This document shows positions 46,148 through 56,262 of a stretch of 56,539 nt of DNA, one piece after another. Position numbers and translations under genes: made by a program. The stretch's first letter is position 1. The number at the start of each line of letters is the position of its first letter. The DNA comes from Thiomargarita sp. (lineage in GTDB: Bacteria > Pseudomonadota > Gammaproteobacteria > Beggiatoales > Beggiatoaceae). The notes beneath the pieces were generated by a model. It searched no databases. It was not told the DNA's origin and saw nothing but the letters and a program-made list of their open reading frames with translations. Location: NCBI GenBank assembly GCA_020721045.1, contig DYNN01000009.1:1-56539 (forward strand), written 5' to 3'.

Positions 46148-46217
46148 ATTTGATTTTTCTCGCACATTTCAGTTATATTTGAGAAAATTATAGCAGTTTT
46201 CGCAACTATCTACTATC

Positions 46218-46832
46218 ATGAATCCCATTGTTCGCATTGCTTGTTTTTTAATATTTATCATTGGATTAGCAACCGGTGATAGAATTTTTTATTTTCTTCC
46301 TATCTTGTTGATATTATGTCAAATTTACTGCCATTTTATTTATATATTTCCTTTAATAAAACGGCTGCGTTGGTTTTTCCTATTTCTATTTGTACTCAAC
46401 GTTTGGTTTAATTCACCTGAATGGGCTTGGATACCAAGTTGGCATGATATATGGCTAGCAATGGAACAAATTATTGCTTTGATTATGATGGTGTTAGCTG
46501 CACATTTGCTCATGATAACAACGCGTTTACAGGACATTATTGCTGCTTTATTGTGGTGGTTAAAGCCATTATCAATAGTAAAAATTTCAACGGAAAAATT
46601 GGCGATTCGTTTGGCTTTAGTTCTTGATACTGTACAGAAAGTTAATCATTTATATGATAATATCCATGTGCAAACGAATCTAGCGAATATAGTCATTGCG
46701 TTATTTACCACGGTGCTTGAGTTGGCTAATACTGAACCATTGCGTGTTTTAGAAATTCCAGAATTACCAAAACCACCTATATGGCAGTGGCTTATACCTA
46801 TTTTATTGATATTAATCGTAATATTTATTTAA
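46218..46832 (+). CDS. EcfT/CbiQ-like membrane protein
   Basis: A 204-aa protein with four to five membrane helices. LLMITTRLQDIIAALLWWLKPL followed by EKLAIRLALVLDTVQKV is the pattern of the T component of energy-coupling factor transporters (coupling helix and its neighbour). It is shorter than typical EcfT (about 250 aa) and no ATPase or S component is adjacent. Its true partner and substrate are unknown. Confidence 0.6.
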   Translation: MNPIVRIACFLIFIIGLATGDRIFYFLPILLILCQIYCHFIYIFPLIKRLRWFFLFLFVLNVWFNSPEWAWIPSWHDIWLAMEQIIALIMMVLAAHLLMITTRLQDIIAALLWWLKPLSIVKISTEKLAIRLALVLDTVQKVNHLYDNIHVQTNLANIVIALFTTVLELANTEPLRVLEIPELPKPPIWQWLIPILLILIVIFI

Positions 46833-46853
46833 ATGTTGGATACCCTTGTTAGG

Positions 46854-46994
46854 GTCAATAGCATTAAGTTAAGCGTTTTCCCCCTTTTTTAAAGGGGGCT
46901 GGGGGGATTTAAATAATTGAAATATAAAAAAATCCCCCTCAATCCCCCTTTGGTAAAGGGGGAAGCAAAATTTCCTTAACTTAATGGCATTGAC
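46854..46994. mobile_element. Palindromic MITE, copy 2, with 8-bp target duplication
   Basis: A 141-bp element with ends GTCAATAGCATTAAG and CTTAATGGCATTGAC. The core matches 6101-6240 closely. It is flanked by TTGTTAGG at 46846-46853 and again at 46995-47002 (nine bases if the shared G is counted), a target site duplication. It carries no gene. It lies between convergent genes (EcfT-like and DUF1015). Confidence 0.88.
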
Positions 46995-46995
46995 T

Positions 46996-47026
46996 TGTTA
47001 GGGTGCATAAACGTAGTGTCATGCAC
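46996..47026. repeat. Partial REP-like palindrome at the MITE border
   Basis: GGTGCAT ... ATGCACC form a hairpin, and the leading TAGGGTGCATAA is shared with the repeat at 12108-12182. Removing the MITE and one target duplication rejoins TTGTTAGGGTGCATAA, so the MITE went into this older repeat. Confidence 0.7.
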
Positions 47027-47065
47027 CATTCTCTATTTCTGATTATTTTTCAATTATCTCTTTGC

Positions 47066-48301
47066 TTATAATCCGTGCGAGACCAAACCATCGGCTAATT
47101 TAGGTTCAAACCATGTAGATTTAGGTGGCATGAGTTTTTCTGCATCTGCAACCGCTAACAAATCTTGTAGTGGCGTGGGAAAGAGTGAAAAAGCCACTGC
47201 CATTTCACCGTTATTAACGCGCTTTTCTAACTCTCCCAATCCTCGAATTCCACCGACAAAGTCAATTCGTTTATCCCGACGTGGGTCGGTGATACCTAAA
47301 ACAGGTGCAATTAGATGATCCCCAAGTAAACTAACATCTAAGCGGGCAACGGGGGCTTGTGGAATTTTATCTTCAGCAAATGTTAAACGATACCACTGTT
47401 TCTTTAAAAACATGCCAAATTCACCACGTTTTGATGGTTTAACTGGAATAGGACTGGTTTGTACTGTAAATTGGGTGGCGATCTGTTGTAAAAAATCTTC
47501 GACTGATAATCCATTTAAATCACGAATAACACGATTATAATCAAGAATTTGTACTTGATCATCCGGAAAAATAACGGATAGAAAATAATTATAGGCTTCA
47601 TCGCCGTTATGATTGGGATTATTTGCTTTGCGTTGTGCTGCAACCCGCGAGGCAGCGGCTGAACGGTGATGACCATCTGCAATGTATAAAGCATCCATTT
47701 TATCAAAGGCTTGCGTTAAGGCATTGATACGCATTGGGTCTGTGACAATCCATAATTTGTGTTCTACGCCGTCATCAGCAGTGACATTAAAAACTGGCGG
47801 ATAATAGAGAACTTCTTTAATTACTTCAGTTACTTCAGCATTTTTTTTGTATACCAGAAAAACGGGACCTGTTTGTGCGTTGAGGCTATCGATGTGACGT
47901 ACGCGATCATCTTCTTTATCAGGACGGGTAAGTTCATGTTTACGAATGCGATTAGTATCATAATCAGCTATATTTGCTGCTGCCACAATACCCAATTGTT
48001 CGTGATTTCCCATTTTAAGCCCATATAGGTAGTAAAAGGGTCTTGGGTCTTGAGTTAATACTTTTTCTGCAAGGTAACGTTGTAAATTTTCTGCCCCTTT
48101 TGCATAAACCTCATCACTATAGGGGTCAATATCTGGGGCTAAATCGATTTCAGGTTTAGAAATATGTAAAAAGCTCCATTCTCGATCTTGAGCTTTAGCG
48201 CGCGCTTCTTCGGTATTGAGTACATCATAAGGAGGGGCAACGACTTTGTCTGTGAATCGAACAGTTGAACGTATGGCTGCAAAAGGACGAATTAGTGACA
48301 T
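47066..48301 (-). CDS. DUF1015 family protein
   Basis: A 411-aa cytoplasmic protein of the DUF1015 family. Hallmarks: RPFAAIR and VAPPYDVLN at the N terminus, RHELTR-type segment (KHELTRPDKEDDR), and the strongly conserved IADGHHRSAAA. Often found near serine or phosphoglycerate metabolism genes in other genomes; no such neighbours are seen here. Biochemical role not established to my knowledge. Confidence 0.93.
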   Translation of the reverse strand: MSLIRPFAAIRSTVRFTDKVVAPPYDVLNTEEARAKAQDREWSFLHISKPEIDLAPDIDPYSDEVYAKGAENLQRYLAEKVLTQDPRPFYYLYGLKMGNHEQLGIVAAANIADYDTNRIRKHELTRPDKEDDRVRHIDSLNAQTGPVFLVYKKNAEVTEVIKEVLYYPPVFNVTADDGVEHKLWIVTDPMRINALTQAFDKMDALYIADGHHRSAAASRVAAQRKANNPNHNGDEAYNYFLSVIFPDDQVQILDYNRVIRDLNGLSVEDFLQQIATQFTVQTSPIPVKPSKRGEFGMFLKKQWYRLTFAEDKIPQAPVARLDVSLLGDHLIAPVLGITDPRRDKRIDFVGGIRGLGELEKRVNNGEMAVAFSLFPTPLQDLLAVADAEKLMPPKSTWFEPKLADGLVSHGL

Positions 48302-48412
48302 GATTTTGGGTACCTAAATGGAAAAATTCTAACTGATTCGTTCTTGGGATGCAATGCCGCCATATTTTTATCGTGTGCTTATTTAAAATGAAGAAAATGT
48401 AGGACCTCTACA

Positions 48413-49141
48413 TCAAATGACTTGTTTTAGCTGAAAATCAATGGGTGTGTAACATAAACCTAAACATTCCTGTTTATACCATGCGCCAACCACTTTCCGC
48501 CATGCATTTTGATTGTTAATTAAAAATTGATGAATTGCTGGACGATGGGTGTGTCCATGAATTAAATTAACAACATCATATTGTTGCATTACCCGAATCA
48601 CTTCACTTTGTGTAACATCCATAATATCATCAGAAATTTGTTGAGTATATTGTTGACTTTGTAAGCGAGCTTGTTGAGCTATGAGACGACGTTTAATCAA
48701 TGGTTGCGCTAAAAATTGTTGCTGCCATTGTGGATTACGCACTTGTTGGCGAAATGTTTGATAAGCCGTGTCTTTAGTGCATAATGTGTCACCGTGCATC
48801 AACAGCGTGGGTGTACCATATAAATCAATCACTGTGGGATCGGTAATTAATTGGCAACCAGTCATTTGGCTAAATTGTTGATCAAGCAGAAAATCTCGAT
48901 TACCGCGCATGATAAATACTAAAATCCCTTGTGCAGTTAATGACCGTAAATTTTGTATTACTTGTTGATAAGCAGGTTCATCTTCGTCATCTCCGAGCCA
49001 AACTTCAAATAAATCGCCTAAAATATAAATTTTTTCCCAGTGTTTTGCTTGGTCTGTTAAAAACTGAATGAAGCGGTTTAATGAATCAGGTGCTTGCGGT
49101 GTTAGATGTAAATCAGCGATAAATAAGGTATTTTGCTTCAT
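48413..49141 (-). CDS. lpxH: UDP-2,3-diacylglucosamine diphosphatase
   Basis: A 242-aa calcineurin-fold phosphoesterase of lipid A synthesis; it hydrolyses UDP-2,3-diacylglucosamine to lipid X and UMP at the inner membrane. Metal motifs: FIADLHL, GDLFEVWLGDD, MRGNRDFLL, LMHGDTLCTKD and IHGHTHRP, in canonical order. The start overlaps the end of gspD by four bases, so translation is coupled. Confidence 0.96.
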   Translation of the reverse strand: MKQNTLFIADLHLTPQAPDSLNRFIQFLTDQAKHWEKIYILGDLFEVWLGDDEDEPAYQQVIQNLRSLTAQGILVFIMRGNRDFLLDQQFSQMTGCQLITDPTVIDLYGTPTLLMHGDTLCTKDTAYQTFRQQVRNPQWQQQFLAQPLIKRRLIAQQARLQSQQYTQQISDDIMDVTQSEVIRVMQQYDVVNLIHGHTHRPAIHQFLINNQNAWRKVVGAWYKQECLGLCYTPIDFQLKQVI

Positions 49142-51087
49142 TTTGCACTGGCAGGTAACAAAGTGATAAATTGATTTAAATCTGGAAGAATAGGCACGTC
49201 TTCTTGTTCAGTAATTGATAGAACTTGTTCTTTTTGTTCAATTTGTTTTGCTCGCATGTAACTATATTTACCACTACTGATTAATGATTCAGTATTAGCA
49301 TCACGCACAATCACAGGACGTAAGAAAATCATTAAGTTACGTTTTACTTTTTGCGTCGACTGTGAACGAAATAAGCTACCTAATATGGGTACATCGCCTA
49401 AACCGGGTACTTTTTGGGAAACTTGTTGTAAATTTTCATCAATTAATCCACCTAACACAACCATGTTGCCATCTTCGATAATGACTGTTGTTTTAATTGA
49501 GCGTTTGTTAGTGATAAAGCCTGCGGTGGTGTCGCGACTGATGCTTGATACTTCTTGTTCAATCTGTAATTGGACAGCATGACCTTCGTTAATTTGTGGC
49601 GATACTTTTAATTTAATACCTACATCTTCACGTTGAATAGTTTGAAATGGATTGGTCGCACCATCTGTGCCAGTGCTGGCGTTGGTATATTGTCCCGTAA
49701 CAAAAGGTACATTTTGTCCCACAACAATTTCAGCTTCTTGATTATCTAAAGTGAGTAGTGACGGCGTTGATAATACATTAACATTGGTATCAGCGGATAA
49801 TGCGCGTAATAACACGCCAAAATTCAATAAATTACTTCCAAAACGTCCTATACCCAAAAATGTACCGGCACTTAAATCTGATGGCAATTCGCCGGTTTTA
49901 TCAAATTGCGCAGCAGCACCGGCTAAATTAATAATACTGGTTCCGGCATTGTTAAAATTGGTTGCGCCCACGGGACCTGAGCCGTTGGGACTGCCGTCAA
50001 ATAGCCATTGTACGCCTAATTCTTTTGCGGTATCAGTGGAAATTTCTGCAATAATCGCTTCAACCAATACCTGTGCGCGGCGAATATCCAATTGCCGAAT
50101 GACTGATTGTAAGTTTTTCAATTCATTGGGTTCTGCCGTAATAATGATACTATTAGTACTGGCATCAGCTTGAATATTGGCTTTATAATTATTGTTAATC
50201 GGTGTAGTTTGTCCTTCTTGATTTTTAGTCTCAGTATCGCTAACTCCTTGTAAAACATTAACTAAATCTTCAGCACGTGCGTAATGTAGGTAAACGACTT
50301 GAGTCCGTCCGGTTTCTTCCAAAGGTGTGTCTAAATGGGCAATCAGAGTGCGTAAACGTAGACGCGTGTTAGTATCTCCGTTGATTAAAATACTGTTAGT
50401 TCGCTCATCTGCGGCAATACTGGGAATGCCATTCGTGCCATTTGCTGCAGCTTCTGTGGCTTTTTTATGTTCTAAAGCATTAATAATATTAAGTATTTCT
50501 AAAGCTGCGGCATGTTGTAACATGATAACTTCAGTTTCTTGCTTGTCCGCTTTATCAATGCGAGTAATAATTTCTCTTAAACGATTAACATTGTCTGCAG
50601 TATCTGAAATAATCAGTGTATTATTAGAAGGATAGGCAACTAAATGACCTTGTTGTGGTAATAGCGGGCGTAATAGTGGAATCAGTTGCGGGGCTGATAC
50701 ATTTTCTACTTGAATAACTTGCGTTACCAGCGTATCGCCGTATTTGGTTTCATTTTGTCCAATGACTGGAATATTGTCGGATTTAGCCACACTTTGAGGC
50801 ACAATTTTGATCACTTCACCACTGGAAATTGCAGAAAATCCATGCACACTGAGAATCGATAAAAATACTTCATAGACTTGTTCGCTGTCCATGGGTTTGG
50901 CAGAAACAACCGTGATATTTGCCTTAACGCGCGGGTCTACTACGAATGTTTTATTGGTGACTTCGGCAACAGTGTCAATCAGTAAATTGATGTCCATGTC
51001 TTTGAAATTAAGCGTGACCATTTGTGCATAGGCTGCATTTGTCACACTGAATAAGACGGTAATCAGAAAAAAGCGTAACGACTTCAT
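49138..51087 (-). CDS. gspD: Type II secretion system secretin
   Basis: A 649-aa outer-membrane secretin. Signal peptide 1-21 (ending AAYA), then the N0 domain (MVTLNFKDMDINLLIDTVAEVT), N1-N3 repeats (for example VIQVENVSAPQLIPLLRPLLP and VVYLHYARAEDLVNVL), and the secretin core with VLVEAIIAEIS, NVLSTPSLLTLDNQEAEIVVG and VPGLGDVPILGSLF. It would form the multimeric exit channel. No other gsp gene is in the window, which is not rare when T2SS genes are split. It sits between rfbD and lpxH. Confidence 0.95.
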   Translation of the reverse strand: MKSLRFFLITVLFSVTNAAYAQMVTLNFKDMDINLLIDTVAEVTNKTFVVDPRVKANITVVSAKPMDSEQVYEVFLSILSVHGFSAISSGEVIKIVPQSVAKSDNIPVIGQNETKYGDTLVTQVIQVENVSAPQLIPLLRPLLPQQGHLVAYPSNNTLIISDTADNVNRLREIITRIDKADKQETEVIMLQHAAALEILNIINALEHKKATEAAANGTNGIPSIAADERTNSILINGDTNTRLRLRTLIAHLDTPLEETGRTQVVYLHYARAEDLVNVLQGVSDTETKNQEGQTTPINNNYKANIQADASTNSIIITAEPNELKNLQSVIRQLDIRRAQVLVEAIIAEISTDTAKELGVQWLFDGSPNGSGPVGATNFNNAGTSIINLAGAAAQFDKTGELPSDLSAGTFLGIGRFGSNLLNFGVLLRALSADTNVNVLSTPSLLTLDNQEAEIVVGQNVPFVTGQYTNASTGTDGATNPFQTIQREDVGIKLKVSPQINEGHAVQLQIEQEVSSISRDTTAGFITNKRSIKTTVIIEDGNMVVLGGLIDENLQQVSQKVPGLGDVPILGSLFRSQSTQKVKRNLMIFLRPVIVRDANTESLISSGKYSYMRAKQIEQKEQVLSITEQEDVPILPDLNQFITLLPASAK

Positions 51088-51091
51088 TAAA

Positions 51092-52006
51092 TTAGTGATA
51101 AGCTGTTGTGATTTGTGCTAAACACAGTTCTAAAGCATATTCCCAATTGGGTAAAGTTAAACCAAATGTAGTGGCTAATTTATTATTTGATAATAGGGAA
51201 AATGCCGGACGTTTAGCGGGTGTTGGGTATTCTGCTGTGGTAATGGGCAATACTTCTGGTTGTTTATCTAATTGTGCCACAATGGCTCTGGCAAACTCAT
51301 ACCAACTGGCTTTTCCGGTGCAAGTAAGATGATAAATGCCAGCTATAGATTCAGTGTCAACTTGACTTAGGGGAGAGTTGAGTTGGGCTAAAATTTGTAC
51401 GGTGGCTTCGGCTATCATGCGTGACCAAGTAGGTGTTCCAATTTGATCACTGACAATTTTCAGTTGTTCACGTTCTTGTGCTAATCGGCGGATGGTGAGT
51501 AAGAAGTTACTGCCGCGCATTCCATAAACCCAAGCTGTACGTAAAATAAGGTAATTTCCACCCACTGCTTGAATAGCTTGCTCACCTGCTAATTTGGTTT
51601 TACCATACACACTACATGGATTGACTGTATCCGTTTCTTGATAGGCGTGTTGTTGTAACCCATCAAATACGTAATCAGTTGAATAATGGACTAATAATGA
51701 ATTTAATGCTTTAGCTTCTTCTGCTAAGATACCGGGCGCGACGGCGTTAATTATTTCAGCTTGCTGAGTGTCGGTTTCTGCTTTATCAACAGCGGTATAA
51801 GCAGCGGCATTTAAAATAATGTCGGGTTTCACTTCTTGTATAACACTACGAATAGAATCAGGATCAGCCAAGTCTAAATATGCTTGTGAAGGTTGTTCAG
51901 TTGGATTTCTACCTACGGCAAATACTTGTCCATAAGATTGTACACAACATAACAATTCCCATCCTACCTGACCTGTAGGACCAATGAGTAATATTCTTTT
52001 AGGCAT
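51092..52006 (-). CDS. rfbD: dTDP-4-dehydrorhamnose reductase
   Basis: A 304-aa short-chain dehydrogenase. It makes the last step to dTDP-L-rhamnose for surface glycans. LLIGPTGQVGWELL is the NAD(P) loop, YSTDYVFDG and the catalytic YGKTK with the following LAGE are the family signatures. rfbA, rfbB and rfbC are not adjacent. It ends four bases before gspD. Confidence 0.94.
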   Translation of the reverse strand: MPKRILLIGPTGQVGWELLCCVQSYGQVFAVGRNPTEQPSQAYLDLADPDSIRSVIQEVKPDIILNAAAYTAVDKAETDTQQAEIINAVAPGILAEEAKALNSLLVHYSTDYVFDGLQQHAYQETDTVNPCSVYGKTKLAGEQAIQAVGGNYLILRTAWVYGMRGSNFLLTIRRLAQEREQLKIVSDQIGTPTWSRMIAEATVQILAQLNSPLSQVDTESIAGIYHLTCTGKASWYEFARAIVAQLDKQPEVLPITTAEYPTPAKRPAFSLLSNNKLATTFGLTLPNWEYALELCLAQITTAYH

Positions 52007-52091
52007 GATTCAAGACCTTTATATAATTACCGATGTTTGATAATAAGTGTAAATTTACAAGCAAATCGTTAATTTATGCGAGAATATAGGA

Positions 52092-53819
52092 TTAAACTAT
52101 GATTTTGACTGCCCAAACGGGTAAGCGTACTGTAAAAACGGAGCCTTTGCCTAATTCACTACTGACTGTAATTTGTCCACCCATGAGGCGCGAAAAATGT
52201 TGACTAATAGCTAATCCCAATCCTGTCCCTTCATAACGTCGAGTGGTTGAATTATCTGCTTGATTAAAAGCCTCAAAAATACTTTCTAATTTTTCTGGTT
52301 CAATCCCAATACCCGTGTCTGCAACTTGAAAAGTCAGCAAATCCGTCGACTGATTTCCTTCGCCTTGTTGTTTGCGATTAATAGTAAAAGTAATGTGACC
52401 ACGATGAGTAAATTTAATTGCATTATTTAGTAAATTTAATAAAATTTGTTTCACTTTTTGTTGATCAGCATATAAAGTGCCCAATTGCTCTCTATTGTAT
52501 TCAACAGTTAAGGTATTACCAATAGTTTTAATAATCGGTTGTACGGCATTAACCACTTCTTCTATTAAATCAATCACGAGAAATTCGGTTAAATTTAGCT
52601 TGACCTTGCTCGTTTCGATCTGAGAAATATCTAAAATATCACTAATAATGCCCAATAATTTATTGCCAGCGCCTCTAATTTCATCTAAATAACCGACAAT
52701 ATCACCGCAATTAGCGTCAACTGCATCTTCATAAACAATATCGGTATACCCTAAAATCGCATTTAACGGTGTGCGCAATTCATGACTCATATTGGCTAAG
52801 AAAGTACTTTTCGCCCGATTCGCAGATTCTGCCATGGTGCGTGCTTGTTCGGCAATAGCCAACATATTAAGTGTTTGATGGTTGGCTTCTTTCAAATTGA
52901 GATAAAGTTGTAAGTTTTCTAAAGCGGATGCACACTGATTGACCAAAATATGAATTAAATCCTGATCGTCTGAGCTTAAATTTTTCGCACCTTCTAGGTA
53001 AACAAAACCCAGTAAATTGGTATTACCCATGAGCGGAATTAGCATTGCATCAGGTGGTAATTGACCATTATTGGTAACATGCGTCAATTTGCTCATACAT
53101 ACTTGTGTGATAGTGTCTACTTCATCATCATTCAATTTTTCAAAACGACCACTACCACATTGCACAATCACTTGACGATCATTAGCTGTCATTAATAAGC
53201 CATCAGTAATAGTAGCAATAAAATTATCTTTACATAAATCAATTACTTGAGATAATACATTACTAAAAAAACGATTAATTTCTTGTGGCTGATAAAGTGT
53301 AGGTGTCGTATCTAAAATCTTTTTTAAACTTCGACGATTACTGTCAATAATACCTAAATCTCTAAAAGATTTTAAAGCAGTACGCATCGTGGTATATAAT
53401 TTTTGGGTAGTTAATTCAGTTTTATCCTTATAATCATCAATATCATAATGTTCAATCACATGGCGTTCTGGTGCTACACCGGGTTGTCCTGTGCGAATGA
53501 CTAATCGAATAAAATCATTGTGAAGTTCATTGCGAATATATTCTACCAAACGCAATCCAGCGTCATCCGTTTCCATCACAATGTCAATCAATGCAACCGC
53601 AATATCGGGTTCAACAGCGAGAATATCGCGTGCCTCTTGCCCAGACATTGCTTCAAAAAAGCGTAAGCGTTTACCCGCAAATTCAAAATGCTTGAGATTT
53701 AAGCGTGCAATCGCGTGTACATCGGGCTCATCGTCTACTACCAGCACTTTCCAAGGAGGTAATTTCACCTTGATATCTCCATTCATTCCTGTGTAGGCGT
53801 ATTTTCTAATCAGTCTCAT
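52092..53819 (-). CDS. REC-DUF3369-histidine kinase
   Basis: A 575-aa signalling protein. Receiver domain about 25-150 ([18 protein letters not shown], phosphoacceptor Asp in [10 protein letters not shown]), DUF3369 domain about 165-315, coiled region, then HisKA with His346 in [16 protein letters not shown] and a HATPase domain with [14 protein letters not shown] and [10 protein letters not shown] receiver at the N terminus means it is itself controlled by another kinase. No transmembrane segment is visible. It lies directly downstream of the HD-GYP paralogue on the same strand and shares its first ~315 residues with it by architecture. Confidence 0.94.
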   Translation of the reverse strand: MRLIRKYAYTGMNGDIKVKLPPWKVLVVDDEPDVHAIARLNLKHFEFAGKRLRFFEAMSGQEARDILAVEPDIAVALIDIVMETDDAGLRLVEYIRNELHNDFIRLVIRTGQPGVAPERHVIEHYDIDDYKDKTELTTQKLYTTMRTALKSFRDLGIIDSNRRSLKKILDTTPTLYQPQEINRFFSNVLSQVIDLCKDNFIATITDGLLMTANDRQVIVQCGSGRFEKLNDDEVDTITQVCMSKLTHVTNNGQLPPDAMLIPLMGNTNLLGFVYLEGAKNLSSDDQDLIHILVNQCASALENLQLYLNLKEANHQTLNMLAIAEQARTMAESANRAKSTFLANMSHELRTPLNAILGYTDIVYEDAVDANCGDIVGYLDEIRGAGNKLLGIISDILDISQIETSKVKLNLTEFLVIDLIEEVVNAVQPIIKTIGNTLTVEYNREQLGTLYADQQKVKQILLNLLNNAIKFTHRGHITFTINRKQQGEGNQSTDLLTFQVADTGIGIEPEKLESIFEAFNQADNSTTRRYEGTGLGLAISQHFSRLMGGQITVSSELGKGSVFTVRLPVWAVKIIV

Positions 53820-53898
53820 AGGTGTCAGTGTAAAGCGATTTGTTGATTATTGAAAATAAATTCTTCACTTGGGTTTCACGCCACCTATCATTACTACT

Positions 53899-55401
53899 TC
53901 AAATAGCAAATTTTCCTTGTTGATATATTTTAATAAACAAGTCAACAAGTTGGGGGTCAAAATGGACACCTGCACCCGCTTGTAGTGTTGCAATTGCTTG
54001 CTCAGAAGTCCAAGCTTCCTTATAGCAACGTTTATGAGTTAAAGCATCAAAAACATCAACGATTGCAACAATTCTGGCTGCAATTGGAATTTCTTCTGCT
54101 TTCAATCCGCGCGGATAACCACTACCGTTCCACTTTTCATGATGATTATAAGCGATATGATAGGCTGACGTGAACCATTTGTTTTTTTCTAAGATTTCAG
54201 CCCCTAAGCGAGGATGAGTTTTAATGATTTCAAACTCTTCTTGGGTTAATTTATCCGGTTTTTGTAAAATGGAGTCTGGAATGCCCAATTTTCCAATGTC
54301 ATGCAACATGCTCGCCAAAGCCATGTTTTCTGCTTCTTGCTTAGAAAAACCTAATATTTCCGCAATGACTTTAGTATAATTTGCAATACGATTAATATGT
54401 TCACCGGTATCTTTATCCTTATGTTCAGCAGCCACTGCCAACATAAATAAAGCTTGACGATTTGCGTCTTTTAAATCAGTGTATAAACGCAAATTCTTCA
54501 ATGCAGACCCACATTGGTTCGCCATCACATGAATGAGTTGCTGATCGGCTTGTTCTAATAAATTTAAATTTTCCAAGCAGATAAAGCCTAAAGTTTCACC
54601 TTGAATATTTAGAGGAATAGCAGATAAATTATCAGGTAAAACTTCATTTTCTAATGGTAGATTTGCGCATAATTGTGCGATCTGTTGCGCAATTGGGTTA
54701 TTTGCAGGTTGCGCGAAATGCCCAATACCCGTTTGAATTTCCATTTTGTCATCTGTGGACGCAATGATTAACCCGCTTTTTATAATCGGTGCCGCCTCAT
54801 TTTGTTGGTAGAGACTCATGATTTGCGTTAATACATTGTCAAAAAATATCTCCATTGATTGCGGAAAATATAATTCAGTAGCAGCAGCTAAAATTTTCTC
54901 TAATCCCTGACGATTATTATTTAAGCGCGCTAAATCTCGATAAGCTTTGAGAGCCGAACGTAAAGTAGTATATAATTTTTGTGCAGTTAATTCAGTTTTT
55001 TCTTTATAATCATCAATATCATAACGATCAACAACTATTTTTTCAGGCGCAACACCGGGCTGTCCTGTACGAATAATTAACCGCATCAGCTGATTATCCA
55101 ACTCATTACGAATAAATTCAACTAAGCGCAGACCTGCATCATCCGTTTCCATCACTATATCGACGAAAGCCACCGCGATATCCGCCTCAGTTGTTAGAAC
55201 TTCACGCGCTTGCTGTCCTGACATGGCTTGCAGAAATACTAATGATTTATTTGCAAATTGAAAATTTTTAAGATTTAGCCGCGTAATGGCATGAATATCG
55301 GGTTCATCATCAATGATCAAGATTTTCCAAGGTGGTAACTTAGTAGGATTGGTCGTTGGACGGCTGTTATCACTTACTTTTGTCTTTCGGATCAGTTTCA
55401 T
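53899..55401 (-). CDS. REC-DUF3369-HD-GYP response regulator
   Basis: A 500-aa protein. Receiver domain (ILIIDDEPDIHAITRLNL, VAFVDIVMET), DUF3369 domain, then an HD-GYP domain: His367-Asp368 in LHDIGKLGIPD, HHEKWNGSGYPRGL and IVDVFDALTHKR, all intact, so it probably hydrolyses cyclic di-GMP. Its phosphorylation and DUF3369 input would set the level of the second messenger. It is the upstream member of a two-gene unit with the kinase. Confidence 0.94.
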   Translation of the reverse strand: MKLIRKTKVSDNSRPTTNPTKLPPWKILIIDDEPDIHAITRLNLKNFQFANKSLVFLQAMSGQQAREVLTTEADIAVAFVDIVMETDDAGLRLVEFIRNELDNQLMRLIIRTGQPGVAPEKIVVDRYDIDDYKEKTELTAQKLYTTLRSALKAYRDLARLNNNRQGLEKILAAATELYFPQSMEIFFDNVLTQIMSLYQQNEAAPIIKSGLIIASTDDKMEIQTGIGHFAQPANNPIAQQIAQLCANLPLENEVLPDNLSAIPLNIQGETLGFICLENLNLLEQADQQLIHVMANQCGSALKNLRLYTDLKDANRQALFMLAVAAEHKDKDTGEHINRIANYTKVIAEILGFSKQEAENMALASMLHDIGKLGIPDSILQKPDKLTQEEFEIIKTHPRLGAEILEKNKWFTSAYHIAYNHHEKWNGSGYPRGLKAEEIPIAARIVAIVDVFDALTHKRCYKEAWTSEQAIATLQAGAGVHFDPQLVDLFIKIYQQGKFAI

Positions 55402-55460
55402 TGCACATTACACGATTATCAGTGATAGGACGGTAGTATTTTCTTAAAACACAATTATAT

Positions 55461-55487
55461 CAGAATGAGACTTAGTTTATCATTCTG
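55461..55487. promoter_or_regulatory. Perfect 8-bp inverted repeat between divergent genes
   Basis: CAGAATGA and TCATTCTG pair exactly around 11 bases, with no T run on either side. It lies 60 bases from the HD-GYP start and 150 from maf. It could be an operator for the signalling operon. Support is weak. Confidence 0.35.
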
Positions 55488-55636
55488 TATTTAATGTAAA
55501 AATATGACGCCAATTTTTAATATATTTCAGCATAAAAGTAGATTTTACATTACTATCATACTGCTATCGTTATTTCATTACCATTGATATACTGCACACT
55601 TTTTTTAAGAGCTTAACAGAAAGAGAACATATTTCT

Positions 55637-56236
55637 ATGACTATTACGCAAACTTGTTCCTATCCATTGGTGCTTGCTTCCACTTCTCCCTTTAGAAAAG
55701 AGATTTTAAATCGACTACATTTACCGTTTGAAACATTTGCACCTAATGTCGATGAAACCGCTTTACCTGATGAATTGCCAGCCATATTAGTTGTTCGTCT
55801 TGCAGAATTGAAAGCACGCGCGGCGCAAATCAATTACCCACAAGCCCTAATTATCGGTTCTGATCAAGTTGCAGTGATTGACGACACCATTTTAGGCAAA
55901 CCCGGTTCTCATGAACAAGCCGTTAAACAACTCAGCGCAGCCAGTGGCAAACAAGTTGATTTTTTAACTGGTTTATGTTTATTTAATACGCATACAGGAA
56001 AAACTCAAGTAGATATTGTGCGTTTTAGTGTGACTTTTCGCCATTTAACAGCACAACAAATAGAAAATTATTTATTGAAAGAAAAACCATATAATTGTTC
56101 AGGTAGCTTTAAATCTGAAGGCTTAGGTATTGTATTATTAGAACGAATGATGGGTAGTGATCCAACAGCAGTCATCGGTTTACCATTGATTCGTTTGGTG
56201 CAAATGTTAGAAGCAGAAGGAATTGCGATAATTTAA
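55637..56236 (+). CDS. Maf-family nucleoside triphosphate pyrophosphatase (YceF-like)
   Basis: A 199-aa house-cleaning enzyme. LASTSPFRKEILNRL is the Maf signature, with the PNVDET pattern, KARA, IIGSDQVAVID and the FKSEGLG segment. The PxVDE form and the SGSFKSEGLG loop fit the YceF branch (7-methyl-GTP pyrophosphatase) rather than the dTTP/UTP-type YhdE. It stands alone and diverges from the HD-GYP operon. Confidence 0.92.
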   Translation: MTITQTCSYPLVLASTSPFRKEILNRLHLPFETFAPNVDETALPDELPAILVVRLAELKARAAQINYPQALIIGSDQVAVIDDTILGKPGSHEQAVKQLSAASGKQVDFLTGLCLFNTHTGKTQVDIVRFSVTFRHLTAQQIENYLLKEKPYNCSGSFKSEGLGIVLLERMMGSDPTAVIGLPLIRLVQMLEAEGIAII

Positions 56237-56262
56237 AATGAAATGAAGCAAGCCGTTGCCGT

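Noticed and set aside
46218-46832. A complete ECF vitamin transporter
   Set aside because: Only a short T-like subunit is visible; no ATPase or substrate-binding subunit is near.
49138-51087. A type II secretion locus
   Set aside because: Only the secretin gene is present; flanking genes are lpxH and rfbD, so no system can be claimed from this window.
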